Shown here: one piece after another, positions 46,982-55,815 of the stretch
Numbering within the stretch: the stretch's first letter is position 1
Layout: each line of letters begins with the position of its first letter
Assembly (NCBI GenBank): GCA_015233935.1
Contig: JADFXB010000003.1
Coordinates: forward strand, 18,477-82,476
Source of the DNA: Magnetococcales bacterium
GTDB lineage: Bacteria > Pseudomonadota > Magnetococcia > Magnetococcales > JADFXB01
Length of the DNA: 64,000 nt
Direction of reading: 5' to 3'
Made by a program: the position numbers and the translations under genes
The notes under the pieces: generated by a model
Databases searched by the model: none
What the model saw: only the letters and a program-made list of their open reading frames with translations
Told to the model about the DNA's origin: nothing

Positions 46982-47191
46982 GTGACTCTCAAAGAATTGA
47001 AAGCCCTCAAGGAAGAATTTGAAAAGGATGGACGGCAGGCCATGGCTGTTTATCTTACTTCAGAGCAGGCAAAAGAGCTGCGTTGGGAGATCCACCAATT
47101 GTATGGTTTTGACCCCGGCGAAATGTTAACTACCCTCTATGGCATGAGCGTGGCCGCCATCGACGCCCCCACCTTTCGATTTGAGGAATAA
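46982..47191 (+). CDS. Small hypothetical protein
   Basis: 69 residues with a GTG start and AGGGA upstream. Charged, helical sequence ([20 protein letters not shown]) followed by [24 protein letters not shown]. No signal, membrane segment or known domain seen. It ends 2 bp before the rph start, so it is probably cotranslated with RNase PH. It may be a small regulatory or structural protein; unrecognised. Confidence 0.6.
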   Translation: MTLKELKALKEEFEKDGRQAMAVYLTSEQAKELRWEIHQLYGFDPGEMLTTLYGMSVAAIDAPTFRFEE

Positions 47192-47193
47192 TC

Positions 47194-47913
47194 ATGCGCA
47201 GCTTCAATCGACAGGCCAATCAATTGCGTCCGGTGACCATTACCCGCCATTTTATCAAACATGCCGAAGGCTCCTGCTTGATCACCTTTGGTGACACCCG
47301 TGTGATATGCACCGCCACGGTGGACGAAAAAGTTCCCTCCTGGTTGCGGGGGCAGAAACGGGGCTGGGTGACGGCGGAATATGGCATGCTGCCCCGTTCC
47401 ACTGGCGAACGCACCTCCAGAGAAGCCGCTTCCGGTCGCCAAGGTGGACGCACTTTGGAAATTCAAAGGTTGATCGGACGTAGTCTGCGGGCTGTGGTGG
47501 ATCTGCCCAAACTGGGGGAACGGGTCATCACCCTGGACTGTGACGTGATACAGGCCGACGGGGGCACCCGTACCGCCGCCATCACCGGGGCCTATGTGGC
47601 CTTGTGGGATGCCATTCATACCTTGATTAAAACTGGAAAATTGACGGAATCTCCGTTGATTGAAGGGGTGGCAGCGGTAAGCTGTGGCATTCGCAAGGGC
47701 GAGACACTGCTGGATTTGGACTATGAGGAAGACTCCTCCTGTGAGACCGACTGCAACTTTGTCATGACCTCTTCCGGTCGTTTTGTGGAAATTCAAGGGA
47801 CGGCTGAACACACCCCTTTCACCCGTGAGGAGTTTTTGCAACTCTCCCTGTTGGCGGAAGAGGGCATTCAAACCCTGCTGGCCCTGCAAGAGCAGGCTTT
47901 GGCAGGCACCTAG
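47194..47913 (+). CDS. rph: Ribonuclease PH
   Basis: 239 residues. [22 protein letters not shown] is the opening of the PH fold; [40 protein letters not shown] carries the phosphate-binding and RNA-binding residues; [21 protein letters not shown] and [16 protein letters not shown] complete the active site. It trims tRNA 3' ends phosphorolytically. It starts 2 bp after a small gene and 6 bp before hemW. rdgB, usually between rph and hemW, is absent. Confidence 0.97.
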   Translation: MRSFNRQANQLRPVTITRHFIKHAEGSCLITFGDTRVICTATVDEKVPSWLRGQKRGWVTAEYGMLPRSTGERTSREAASGRQGGRTLEIQRLIGRSLRAVVDLPKLGERVITLDCDVIQADGGTRTAAITGAYVALWDAIHTLIKTGKLTESPLIEGVAAVSCGIRKGETLLDLDYEEDSSCETDCNFVMTSSGRFVEIQGTAEHTPFTREEFLQLSLLAEEGIQTLLALQEQALAGT

Positions 47914-47919
47914 TTTTTC

Positions 47920-49080
47920 ATGCAGCCACCCCACCTCTCCCTTTACGTCCACTTTCCCTATTGCGTCCGCAAGTGCCCTTATTGTGATTTTGCCTCCCGT
48001 GCCAGCCGTCAGATACCGGAACAGGTGTATCTGACAGCTTTGGGCAGGGAGCTTTCCCTGTGGCGACAAGAACTGGCCACGGATGCACGTCCTTTGCACT
48101 CCATCTTTCTGGGTGGCGGCACCCCTTCCCTCTTCTCTCCAGCATCCATAGCCACCCTGCTGGGTTGGATTGGGGAACATTGGTCCCTGGAGGAAGGGTG
48201 TGAAATCACCATAGAGGCCAACCCGGAATCGCTCACCCTGGATAAATTGGCAGGTTATCACCAGGCAGGGGTCAATCGTCTGAGCCTGGGGGTACAATCT
48301 TTACTGGATGAGCGGTTAAAACAGCTCCATCGTCCCCACGACGTGGCCACCGCCATTCGAGCCATGGCTTGGGGACGACAGGCAGGCTTTACCAACATCA
48401 ATCTGGATTTAATCTATGCCACGCCAGGACAGAGCCTGTCCGATTGGCAGGGGGAACTGGCCATGGCCATAGCCCTGCAACCCGATCATCTCTCCTGTTA
48501 TACCCTCACTCTCGAAGAAGGAACCCCCTTTTTTGCGGCCCATGAACAAGGCGAACTCCCCGTGCTGGGTGAAGAAGAGGAACTGCTCCTCTTCAGCCAT
48601 ACCCGACAATGGTTGACCCAACAAGGCATGCCCCCCTATGAAATCAGCAATTTTTGTCGCCCTGGTTTCCAATGTCGTCACAACCTCAACTATTGGAATT
48701 ATGGGGATTACCTGGGTCTGGGAGCCGCCGCCCATGGCAAGTGGACCAGCCAGCAGGGAATTATTCACCGCACCGTCAACATTCACCATGATCAACCCTA
48801 TATGGCATCCCTGATGGCCGGAACAGGTGGCCGCCAATCAAAAGAGATCCTCACCCCCCGAGAAGCCGGGGCGGAAACCTTGATCATGGGCCTGCGCTTG
48901 CACCAAGGCATCCACCTTGCCCACTATCAACGCCACGCGGGAATCTCCCTTTGGCAGGCCCATGGAAAAACTTTGGAAGAACTGTTGCAAGATGGATTGC
49001 TGCAACTTGCAAAAGAGCAACTCTCTCTCACAGAAAATGGGGTAAAATTGGCCAATCTGGTCCTGGCCAAACTTGTTTGA
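47920..49080 (+). CDS. hemW: Radical SAM heme chaperone HemW
   Basis: 386 residues. Cys15, Cys19 and Cys22 in HFPYCVRKCPYCDFAS form the CxxxCxxC Fe-S site with the HemW-typical following CDF rather than CxxxCxxCxxC of HemN. FLGGGTPSLFS, EANPESLT and GVNRLSLGVQSLLD are typical radical-SAM barrel segments, and the C-terminal WTKH-like winged domain is present. HemW inserts heme into respiratory proteins. It ends 46 bp before the HEPN-like gene. Confidence 0.95.
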   Translation: MQPPHLSLYVHFPYCVRKCPYCDFASRASRQIPEQVYLTALGRELSLWRQELATDARPLHSIFLGGGTPSLFSPASIATLLGWIGEHWSLEEGCEITIEANPESLTLDKLAGYHQAGVNRLSLGVQSLLDERLKQLHRPHDVATAIRAMAWGRQAGFTNINLDLIYATPGQSLSDWQGELAMAIALQPDHLSCYTLTLEEGTPFFAAHEQGELPVLGEEEELLLFSHTRQWLTQQGMPPYEISNFCRPGFQCRHNLNYWNYGDYLGLGAAAHGKWTSQQGIIHRTVNIHHDQPYMASLMAGTGGRQSKEILTPREAGAETLIMGLRLHQGIHLAHYQRHAGISLWQAHGKTLEELLQDGLLQLAKEQLSLTENGVKLANLVLAKLV

Positions 49081-49138
49081 CTCAGGTGTAACCATGGCAC
49101 TACAATGAGTTACCCTATGGCAACAGGTGGAGATAGCG

Positions 49139-49561
49139 ATGATCGATTACGACAAACTGGAAAAATCTCTCCGACACCTGGAGGCGCAGTTTGCCAACCA
49201 TCGGCGAACTGCCCAACGGCCCGAATTCACCCATTTGGACCGGGAGGGGATTGCCGAATCGGTGATTCAAAGATTTGAAACCTGTTATGATACACTTTGG
49301 AAGGTTCTCAAACGTTACCTTGTGGAAGAATTGGGGTTACCCCAGGTGCCCAACAGCCCCAAGCCCATCTTCCGTATAGCAGGACAAAACCAGATTTTGC
49401 CTTCTCCTGTGGAACAATGGCTGACCTATGCAAATGCCCGTACCGGAACCAGTCATGATTACAGCAGTGACAAAGCAACCCAGGCATTGGCCATCATGGA
49501 CACCTTCATAACCGATGCCATCGCCCTCTACCAAACCATGACAGGCACAACTTGGCAATGA
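49139..49561 (+). CDS. HI0074-like nucleotidyltransferase substrate-binding protein (HEPN-like)
   Basis: 140 residues from ATG 49139 (GGAG upstream); a GTG at 49127 is also possible. The helical sequence YDKLEKSLRHLEAQ and FETCYDTLWKVLKRYLVEELG is the NTase_sub_bind (HI0074) pattern, the HEPN-type partner of MNT-type minimal nucleotidyltransferases. SPVEQWLTYANARTGTSHDYSSDKA contains the expected R(x)4-6H-like end. Normally an MNT gene adjoins; none was found within about 2 kb either side, so this is an orphan half of a toxin-antitoxin-like pair or its partner is elsewhere. Confidence 0.8.
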   Translation: MIDYDKLEKSLRHLEAQFANHRRTAQRPEFTHLDREGIAESVIQRFETCYDTLWKVLKRYLVEELGLPQVPNSPKPIFRIAGQNQILPSPVEQWLTYANARTGTSHDYSSDKATQALAIMDTFITDAIALYQTMTGTTWQ

Positions 49562-49777
49562 CCAACTGAACATTACATAGAACACAAACCCCTCCTACAA
49601 GCATTGTTACGCCGCTTCCTTCTAAACATTGCCAGCTAACACCTAACACCAGAAAGAGAAACCGGAACTAAACTCCGCTATGGCAGACTAATAATGATAA
49701 TTGCCATTGACTGCAATATCGTTTATTCCGACAACGGTAGAGTCAACGGCGTGAGTCAAACCATTCAGGGGGATGCC

Positions 49778-50269
49778 ATGTCAGAGCTTTATGACAATAT
49801 TAGACGAGGAATCATGGCCGGACTGCCAGCAACCATGGTTCTGTCCGTGCTTATGCTAAGTGAGTCTGTGCTGCCACAATTTGCCCAAGCCTCGTTGATA
49901 AACAATCTGGTGGACAAAGTATTGGAATACCAAGGGATAACAGGGTATCCCCATGTAGGATGGTTCCTGCATTTTTTCATTGGAACCATTGTTTGGGGCA
50001 GTGTTTTCGGGGTGGTGGAGCCGATTCTTCCTGGCAAAACCTGGCGTCACAAGGGCATGGCTTTTGGGGCTGGTTGTGCGTTTGTCTTTCTGGTGGCCAT
50101 CATTCCCATAGCCGGGGCAGGTTTTTTTGGCATGAAGCTATCCCTGGCGGGCATCCTGGTGACTATTCTTCAACATTTAATCTATGGCTATGTTTTGGGA
50201 GATGCCTATTGGCGACTCCTCCCTGCCCGGGAACGCATGGTAAACCCGAGTTATTTCTGCATGCGTTGA
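49778..50269 (+). CDS. DUF6789-like polytopic membrane protein
   Basis: 163 residues from ATG 49778, preceded by a GGGGG-rich site. Four hydrophobic segments are apparent: ATMVLSVLMLSES, VGWFLHFFIGTIVWGSVFGVV, GMAFGAGCAFVFLVAIIPIAG and SLAGILVTILQHLIYGYVLG, with Gly/Ala-rich helices. Length, helix number and FFIGTIVWG resemble the DUF6789/YagU-like small membrane families. The last bases overlap a 13-bp inverted repeat. Function unknown. Confidence 0.65.
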   Translation: MSELYDNIRRGIMAGLPATMVLSVLMLSESVLPQFAQASLINNLVDKVLEYQGITGYPHVGWFLHFFIGTIVWGSVFGVVEPILPGKTWRHKGMAFGAGCAFVFLVAIIPIAGAGFFGMKLSLAGILVTILQHLIYGYVLGDAYWRLLPARERMVNPSYFCMR

Positions 50270-50291
50270 CCTAAGCGGGGTCAACGCATGC
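50259..50291. terminator. Inverted repeat overlapping the stop codon of the DUF6789-like gene
   Basis: A perfect 13-bp stem (GCATGCGTTGACC at 50259-50271, complement at 50279-50291) with 7-nt loop includes the TGA stop at 50267-50269. It sits between convergent genes but has no T-run on either side, so it may act as an RNA-stability hairpin or a protein site. Confidence 0.5.
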
Positions 50292-50306
50292 GGGGATAAG
50301 GTGGGA

Positions 50307-50525
50307 TTACCCCAACCACCGGAGCACCTCTTCCCGATCACAATCACACAAATTCCGCAGTTCAGACTTCATTGGCCGCCAGATTCTTTCCACCCGTCTG
50401 GCGGCAATGAGGGGTTCCACCAGTTTGCGGGTTTCTTCTGGATCTTGCAGCAAATGGATTGCCAGATCAGCCAGCAGTGCTTCCTTCCTCTTCGCCAGAA
50501 ATGCTTCCACTTCATGAACCGACAT
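50307..50525 (-). CDS. Small hypothetical helical protein
   Basis: 72 residues from ATG 50525 (GGGGGAG upstream). A charged helix (VEAFLAKRKEALLADLAIHLL) is followed by DPEETRKLVEPLIAARRVERIWRP and a Cys-containing end (RNLCDCDREEVLRWLG). Cytoplasmic, no membrane segment. It is divergent from the BchE-like gene. No family recognised. Confidence 0.5.
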   Translation of the reverse strand: MSVHEVEAFLAKRKEALLADLAIHLLQDPEETRKLVEPLIAARRVERIWRPMKSELRNLCDCDREEVLRWLG

Positions 50526-50641
50526 ATTGGTCTCCCCCATCCCACACCGCTGAAGATTGTTAAAGTGACCTATCCCTGTTAACTCTGGTTAGCGTTTGAT
50601 CGCCTGTTACCAGTAACTAAGTTAGCAGCATTTACACGCGC

Positions 50642-50670
50642 TTGACAATTATATTTTACATTTCAATAAG
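50642..50670 (+). promoter_or_regulatory. Possible sigma-70 -35 element upstream of BchE-like gene
   Basis: TTGACA at 50642-50647 is a consensus -35 hexamer. Seventeen bases later stands AATAAG, a poor -10 match in an A/T-rich stretch. It is the best promoter-like signal in the 230-bp gap before the BchE-like gene. Confidence 0.3.
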
Positions 50671-50757
50671 TTCATAAAAGGCATTACGTTTGCAGTAAAG
50701 GAGAGGAATTGAAGCTTGGTTGCACCTCCGAGTCCGTGAAAGGCAGGATGATTGGCC

Positions 50758-52308
50758 ATGAAAATTTTATTAGTAAACCCAAAATCACCCGTATTTTCCA
50801 CCCGTATCGGTGTCGGTATTCAAATTCCACTGGGACTCTTGGCCATCGGAGGACCTTTGCTAGACGCTGGACACCAGGTTTCACTTTTGGATATGGATGC
50901 CCTTGGACTCTCTCTTGAGCAAACTTGTCGGGAAATCCTGGCCCGCAAACCCCAAGCCGTCCTCATTGGCCATAGCGGATCCACAACAGCCCATCCCTCC
51001 AGTATGATTTTGGCAAGAAAAATCAAGGAATGTTCACCCACACTGGCCATCATCTACGGTGGGGTATTTCCTACCTACCACGCCAAGGAGATTCTACAGA
51101 ACGAACCTGCCGTGGATATCATCGTGCGCGGTGAGGGAGAGGAAACCACCCTGCGAACAATCCATGCTTTGGAAAACGGTTTCCCCCTGTCCCACATCCT
51201 TGGAATTACCTATCGCTCCCATGAGGGCGTGTTGGAGAACGTTTCAGCCCCACTATTGAAAAATCTGGACGACTATCGAATAGGTTGGGAATTGATCGAA
51301 TCCTGGGATCTTTATCAATGCTGGGGAGTGGGTAGGGCGGCAGCCATCCAATTTTCCCGTGGCTGCCCACATCAGTGCAGCTATTGCGGACAAAATCGAT
51401 TCTGGCAACGTTGGCGGCGACGTGATCCAGTCAAAGTTGTGGACGAGATGGAAATGCTGTTTCGGAAACATGACGTTCGCTTCATCAATATCACCGATGA
51501 AAATCCAGCGGTCTCCAGACAAGCATGGCAGACTCTTTTGGAAGAATTACAACGGCGTAACCTTCCCATTGCTCTATTTGCCGGTATGCGGGCCTCCGAG
51601 GTGATTCGGGACGCCGATATTCTCCCTCTTTACCGAAAAGTAGGCTTCGTGTGCATCAATATGGGCATCGAAACCACCGACCAGGATACAATCAGGTTGA
51701 TTCGAAAAGGCTCCAACGCATCGGATGATTTTCAGGCCATCCAACTCCTGAAAAAAAATAACATCCTCTCCATGGCAGGATATGTCATCGGTTTCAAAAG
51801 GGGGAAAACCCCAGGACTGCTCACCACTCTCACCACTCTGGCGGCCTACGGACCTGATTTTTTAAACACCCTCTACGCCACACCCCATAGCTGGACGCCC
51901 TTTGCCAAAGAAAATAGCCAGCGTCAGGTAATCCAGACCGACCTGGGCCGCTGGGATTATCGCACCCAAGTTCTGGACATGGACGGCATATCCCCTTGGC
52001 AAATTTTTATCTGGGTCAAAATGCTGGAGATGCTCTATCACCTGCGCCCCATGAATCTTCTTCGCATTCTTTTTCACCCAGACCTTCTGTGTCGGCACGG
52101 CTTGCGATGGAGCGTCCAGCGCATGACACGGGTTTGGTTTGCGGAAATTTGGGATTTTCTCTGGCATCTCAAGATTAACCGTCATTCTCTTTCCCTGAAA
52201 ATATTTCTGGATCGTATCACAGTGGTCCAACCATCGGATCACCCACATGCCCATGAAAAAAGTCAATTTCCCCAGGCTTGGCAAAAAGTTTCATTTATCG
52301 CAAAGTAA
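50758..52308 (+). CDS. BchE-like B12-binding radical SAM protein
   Basis: 516 residues from ATG 50758. Residues 1-150 form a B12-binding (cobalamin) domain (ILLVNPKSP, LLDAGHQVSLLDMD, YGGVFPTYHAKEIL, VRGEGEETTL), lacking the canonical DxHxxG His. The radical-SAM centre is Cys203, Cys207, Cys210 in FSRGCPHQCSYCGQ. The neighbouring segment W(R/Q)...RRRDPVKVVDEMEMLFRKHDVRFINI aligns well with memory of BchE, the anaerobic Mg-protoporphyrin cyclase. No bacteriochlorophyll gene is visible, so the function is likely different: oxidation or methylation of an unknown substrate. Next gene is a secreted protein 129 bp on. Confidence 0.87.
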   Translation: MKILLVNPKSPVFSTRIGVGIQIPLGLLAIGGPLLDAGHQVSLLDMDALGLSLEQTCREILARKPQAVLIGHSGSTTAHPSSMILARKIKECSPTLAIIYGGVFPTYHAKEILQNEPAVDIIVRGEGEETTLRTIHALENGFPLSHILGITYRSHEGVLENVSAPLLKNLDDYRIGWELIESWDLYQCWGVGRAAAIQFSRGCPHQCSYCGQNRFWQRWRRRDPVKVVDEMEMLFRKHDVRFINITDENPAVSRQAWQTLLEELQRRNLPIALFAGMRASEVIRDADILPLYRKVGFVCINMGIETTDQDTIRLIRKGSNASDDFQAIQLLKKNNILSMAGYVIGFKRGKTPGLLTTLTTLAAYGPDFLNTLYATPHSWTPFAKENSQRQVIQTDLGRWDYRTQVLDMDGISPWQIFIWVKMLEMLYHLRPMNLLRILFHPDLLCRHGLRWSVQRMTRVWFAEIWDFLWHLKINRHSLSLKIFLDRITVVQPSDHPHAHEKSQFPQAWQKVSFIAK

Positions 52309-52437
52309 ATGAATGAAATTAAAGTTTTGACAAAATCAAAGAATCTCTTTACCATTTTTCCCATGAGCAGTGACTTATGGGAAAATACGCTTTTCCATTT
52401 TCAAGTTCTGGATTTTTTCTTTAGGAAATCAAAGATC

Positions 52438-53376
52438 ATGCCTTATTCCAACCCCACCACAAAATGGTCTGCCCTGCTCCTTTTTGCCTGCCTGGCTTCC
52501 ATGAGTGGGTTGGCCGATGGAAGCAGTCAATGGCAATCAGATTTTGGTCCCCTCTCCCTGACGGTTGAAAATGATGTGGATGTTTCTGGCAGTTATCCCA
52601 AGTTCCAGGGGACTTTGGAAGGTTTTTTAAGCAGTGAAGGCAACCTGGAGATGACTTGGTTTCAACCGACATCAGAAGTACGTTGCCAAGAAAAAAAAGA
52701 AAGAACCTATTATTGGGGCCGGGTGATTTGGCAGGTGCTGCCTGGTGGGATACTCAAGGGAAAATGGTCTTACTGTAACGCTACCCCCGGAAGTGGTGGT
52801 AAATGGAATGCAAAACTGGTATCGGGAGCCGCCATTGAAAAAATGGTGGGTGTGCATGAACCGCCTCCAGTACCTGCTCCTACTGGCAAGCGAATGGTTT
52901 CTGCGCCAACCAAAGCCGCCATGAATGCTTCAATGGCTCCAGCCGCCATGGAGGTGAAGAAGGAGGAGGTCATGGAAGAAATTCGCTTTCAATGGGGGCA
53001 AAACGTCAATTTGAAGCAGGTAAAGTTCATGGCGGTGGATTTTACCTGCGACAAAGTGACTGATCAGATTGCGGTGCGGGCCAATCTGGACAGCCCGGAG
53101 GGACACGCACTGGATTTGCTGGTGATAACCCGTGATGGTAACCATCGCTTTGCGGACGTATTGTCCGTAGGAGAGTCCAATCTCTGTGTGGATCTTACGA
53201 AACAACTTCCCAGTGTCAGCATTGAGGATGTTGGTTCTGCAGGCAGTTTGAATATGGTAGGCCCTGGCGTTTGTAGCAGAGCTATCCGGGTAGGTGGCAG
53301 CGAATGCAGCCCTTACTATTTCTTTTGGATGCACAAACCCAAGGGAAACACCCATTTCACCTACTACACCCCTTGA
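52438..53376 (+). CDS. Secreted hypothetical protein following the BchE-like gene
   Basis: 312 residues from ATG 52438; a frame open from 52309 is longer but has no signal peptide at its start. WSALLLFACLASMSGLADG is a Sec signal. The mature protein has two beta-rich parts joined by an Ala/Met/Pro-rich linker (about 145-185, PPPVPAPTGKR onward), with cysteines in VRCQEKKE, WSYCNAT, DFTCDK, NLCVDL and GVCSRA. FWMHKPKGNTHFTYY ends the protein. It lies downstream of the BchE-like gene and may be co-expressed. No known family. Confidence 0.7.
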   Translation: MPYSNPTTKWSALLLFACLASMSGLADGSSQWQSDFGPLSLTVENDVDVSGSYPKFQGTLEGFLSSEGNLEMTWFQPTSEVRCQEKKERTYYWGRVIWQVLPGGILKGKWSYCNATPGSGGKWNAKLVSGAAIEKMVGVHEPPPVPAPTGKRMVSAPTKAAMNASMAPAAMEVKKEEVMEEIRFQWGQNVNLKQVKFMAVDFTCDKVTDQIAVRANLDSPEGHALDLLVITRDGNHRFADVLSVGESNLCVDLTKQLPSVSIEDVGSAGSLNMVGPGVCSRAIRVGGSECSPYYFFWMHKPKGNTHFTYYTP

Positions 53377-53441
53377 GTTAAAAAGGTTGCAAGGCAGAAG
53401 CCTGTTGTGTGTTGCCAGAAATTGATCAAGGAGAATCGCCC

Positions 53442-54287
53442 ATGCGTGACCATGACGTTGTTATCTCTGCCTACGGGGTGACCATGCCGCCCATGATTTA
53501 CGGTACGGCCTGGAAGAAGGAGCGCACCGCATCTTTGGTGGAAAAGGCCATCGAACTTGGTTTTCGGGGTATTGACACCGCTTGCCAGCCCAAACATTAC
53601 CAGGAAGCGGGAGTTGGCCAGGGTGTAGCGGCGGCCTTGCAGCGGGGCTTGCCACGAGAGGCGTTGTATTTGCAAAGCAAATTCACCTCCTTGAGTGGCC
53701 AAGACCCCAGACAAATTCCCTACGATCCTGCGGCGGAGCTTAGCGAGCAGGTTGCCCAATCTTTTCAACGCTCCCTTGATAATCTGCAAACCACCTATCT
53801 GGATTGCCTGGTGCTCCACTCCCCTTTTCCCCAATGGCAGCAGACTTGGGAGGTATGGCAGGCGATGGAGGATATCTTCGCCCGGCAGGGAGTCAAGCAA
53901 TTGGGAATCAGCAATTGTTATGACTTGAGATATCTGGAAAAGCTGTATCAGACAGCCAAGGTTAAACCTGCCATCGTGCAAAACCGGTTTTATGCCCAGA
54001 CCGATTATGACCGGGATCTGAGAGAGTTTTGCCGACACCATGGGATTTTGTATCAAAGTTTCTGGACGCTCACCGCCAATCCGGGGGTTTTATCCCATCC
54101 TATTGTACAAACCCTGATGCAAAAATACCGACGCACTGCAGCGCAAATTTTTTTCCGTTATCTGACCCAGATGCAAATCATTCCCCTTACCGGCACCACC
54201 TCGGTTTTACACATGCAGGAGGACTTGGCAATTTTCGACTTTGCCCTGACTGCTGATGAATGCCATTCCATGGATTCTTTGCTCTGA
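53442..54287 (+). CDS. Aldo/keto reductase
   Basis: 281 residues from ATG 53442 (AAGGAGA upstream). The AKR tetrad is visible: Asp in RGIDTACQPK, Tyr in PKHYQEAG, Lys in LYLQSKFTS and His in CLVLHSPF. GVKQLGISNCYDLRYLEKL is the NADPH-barrel segment (normally IGVSNF). PAIVQNRFYAQTDYDRDL and LTGTTSVLHMQEDL complete the barrel. Substrates are probably aldehydes or keto sugars. It stands alone. Confidence 0.93.
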   Translation: MRDHDVVISAYGVTMPPMIYGTAWKKERTASLVEKAIELGFRGIDTACQPKHYQEAGVGQGVAAALQRGLPREALYLQSKFTSLSGQDPRQIPYDPAAELSEQVAQSFQRSLDNLQTTYLDCLVLHSPFPQWQQTWEVWQAMEDIFARQGVKQLGISNCYDLRYLEKLYQTAKVKPAIVQNRFYAQTDYDRDLREFCRHHGILYQSFWTLTANPGVLSHPIVQTLMQKYRRTAAQIFFRYLTQMQIIPLTGTTSVLHMQEDLAIFDFALTADECHSMDSLL

Positions 54288-54368
54288 TGCCAGGATACCC
54301 CAACCTGGCCTATGGTGATGAGGGAAGAGCTGAATTTTTAGTTTGGGTCGTATGGGTGCCTGGGTTGG

Positions 54369-55316
54369 CTACTGGAAAATCTGCTCGATCTTTTCCGCAC
54401 CGATAATTTTCTTGCTCCACCCTTTCAAGGTGTCCAGGTCAGCATCGTTTAGTTTAGAACGTACCCAGTCGGGAACTGCACCAAAACGGTCTTGAAGAAG
54501 ATCCAGCAACATTTCTATCCGCTCTTCCAGCTTACCTTCCAGCTTACCTTCCAGCTTACCTTCCAGATGACCTTCCCACCTACCGATACCATAGGTGGAT
54601 TGCACCAGGCTGGCTTGATCGCGCAGACCATCCTGGTAGCGTTCGTAAGCTTTCCGTTCTGCCTCTGGCAATTGCAAAATATTGAGCTTTTCCTTGGCTT
54701 TTTTGAGGCCACGGGCGGTGAAATCATCACGAATGTCTGAGTTTTTCAGAAAATAAATCCACTCATCCAAGGTATCACGGGCCACATCGTCAAAACTTTT
54801 TACCTTGATCAGATAATATTCTGGGAAGATGGATGCTACCGAATTGCGTTGGAACAGGGCTTTTTGTCCTTCGCTCAAGTCCAATTCATCGTGGGTATGC
54901 ATTCCTTTGAAGGTGGTGTTGCCCAGATAGATATAGTCGGTGCCGCGCCCCAGGTCGAAGTGCAGAATACTGATGGAAATCATTTTAATGACGTTGGCGT
55001 AGGGTTCACCTTCGGTCATGTGTTCGGTGATGGCTTTTGCGGTGCTGTACAACAGGCGATGCAGGTAGTCCAGCTCCCGTTCGTACTGCAATTCGATGAC
55101 GATAATTTCACCACGGGCATTTTTGACTTTGAGATCAACCCGGTTGAATTTATCGTCCTGCCACTCCTGATTGCTTTCGCTTTCCAAAATTTCCATGATG
55201 GACACATCATCGTGGAGAAGCTCGCTTAGAAAGCCTTCCAAAATTTCAAAATTGGCCTTGCTACGCAGCAACCGTTTCAAAGCCCAGTCGAAGCTGATGA
55301 GCTGGCGTTGCTTCAT
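54369..55316 (-). CDS. Rpn family / PD-(D/E)XK nuclease transposase-related protein
   Basis: 315 residues from ATG 55316 (GGAG upstream); the longer frame to 55523 starts in upstream non-coding DNA. FDWALKRLLRSKANFEILEGFL is the family opening. VDLKVKNARGEIIVIELQYERELD carries the PD-(D/E)xK core (Asp, Glu-x-Gln) and RLLYSTAKAI follows. Rpn (PDDEXK_2/RpnA-E) proteins cut DNA and promote RecA-independent recombination. The C-terminus has three GKLE repeats coded by a 12-bp direct repeat, then ERIEMLLDLLQDRFG. A second copy of its upstream flank exists at 60.7 kb. Confidence 0.9.
   Translation of the reverse strand: MKQRQLISFDWALKRLLRSKANFEILEGFLSELLHDDVSIMEILESESNQEWQDDKFNRVDLKVKNARGEIIVIELQYERELDYLHRLLYSTAKAITEHMTEGEPYANVIKMISISILHFDLGRGTDYIYLGNTTFKGMHTHDELDLSEGQKALFQRNSVASIFPEYYLIKVKSFDDVARDTLDEWIYFLKNSDIRDDFTARGLKKAKEKLNILQLPEAERKAYERYQDGLRDQASLVQSTYGIGRWEGHLEGKLEGKLEGKLEERIEMLLDLLQDRFGAVPDWVRSKLNDADLDTLKGWSKKIIGAEKIEQIFQ
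54531..54566. repeat. 12-bp tandem repeat inside the Rpn-like gene
   Basis: Three exact copies of CTTACCTTCCAG (54531-54542, 54543-54554, 54555-54566) with degenerate half-copies on both sides. In frame on the minus strand it encodes the (EGKL)n stretch, so slippage would change protein length by four residues per unit without a frameshift. Confidence 0.92.
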
Positions 55317-55317
55317 T

Positions 55318-55490
55318 TTGGCAAAACTCCAACAACAGTTTCGTGATGGGATCATGGGGAAATTTGTTTTGAAGCAATGAACAGTATAACCGTAAGCACC
55401 CGTTATTTCAATTTTCCTACGGGGGAGCCAGATTAATATTTCTGGGTTAGCTATTGAATCAGGGCAGGCCATTCCATTGATCGGTTGCTG
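55318..55490. repeat. Flank of the Rpn-like gene, duplicated at 60.7 kb (copy A)
   Basis: The 173 bp upstream of the Rpn-like start match 60684-60855 at both ends and in the middle: TTGGCAAAAC.CCAACAACAGTT, then ATGGGGAAAT, then AATCAGGGCA and a final CGGTTG. Copy A includes a ribosome site (GGAG read leftwards) joined to the ATG. Confidence 0.7.
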
Positions 55491-55569
55491 TGGGTGAGGG
55501 TCTGCCGGGTTAAGTCCAATCATTCGGCAGAATGGTGGCTTTTATTTACCAGGAATGGTTTGGTTTATG

Positions 55570-55815
55570 TTAAGCCGCCTGCTGATGCAGACGCTCCAGG
55601 AGAAATTCCGGCGCAAGGTCTGCACCATTGGCCCAAACAATGGTTCCCAACTCATGATCCACATGGGCAGTGGCAAAGGTGGTTTTGTCTTGCAGGGGAG
55701 CAAACATTTCTCCCCACAATTCCGACTCAAGATTTACTTCCCCCGTGGACCCATTGTCAAACACCAGCCAAAGCCGGTAATCCCCCAAATATTTCATGTC
55801 TTTAACATGCAGCAT
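55570..55815 (-). CDS. DUF2442 domain protein
   Basis: 81 residues from ATG 55815 (GGAG upstream); a GTG at 55824 is possible. VKDMKYLGDYRLWLVFDNGSTGEVNLESELWGEMFAPLQD and TIVWANGADLAPEFLLERL match the DUF2442 pattern (xVxxxxxYxLxLxFxDGxxxxVDLxxxL...WxNGxDLxPExL). Such proteins usually follow a DUF4160 gene in a toxin-antitoxin-like pair, but none is adjacent. Small and cytoplasmic; it sits between the Rpn-like gene and the hybrid-kinase gene, in a mobile-looking area. Confidence 0.85.
   Translation of the reverse strand: MLHVKDMKYLGDYRLWLVFDNGSTGEVNLESELWGEMFAPLQDKTTFATAHVDHELGTIVWANGADLAPEFLLERLHQQAA

Noticed and set aside
47137..48297. 386-residue frame antisense to rph and hemW
   Set aside because: Covers two certain genes on the other strand; composition (Gln/Gly/His-rich) is typical of a shadow frame.
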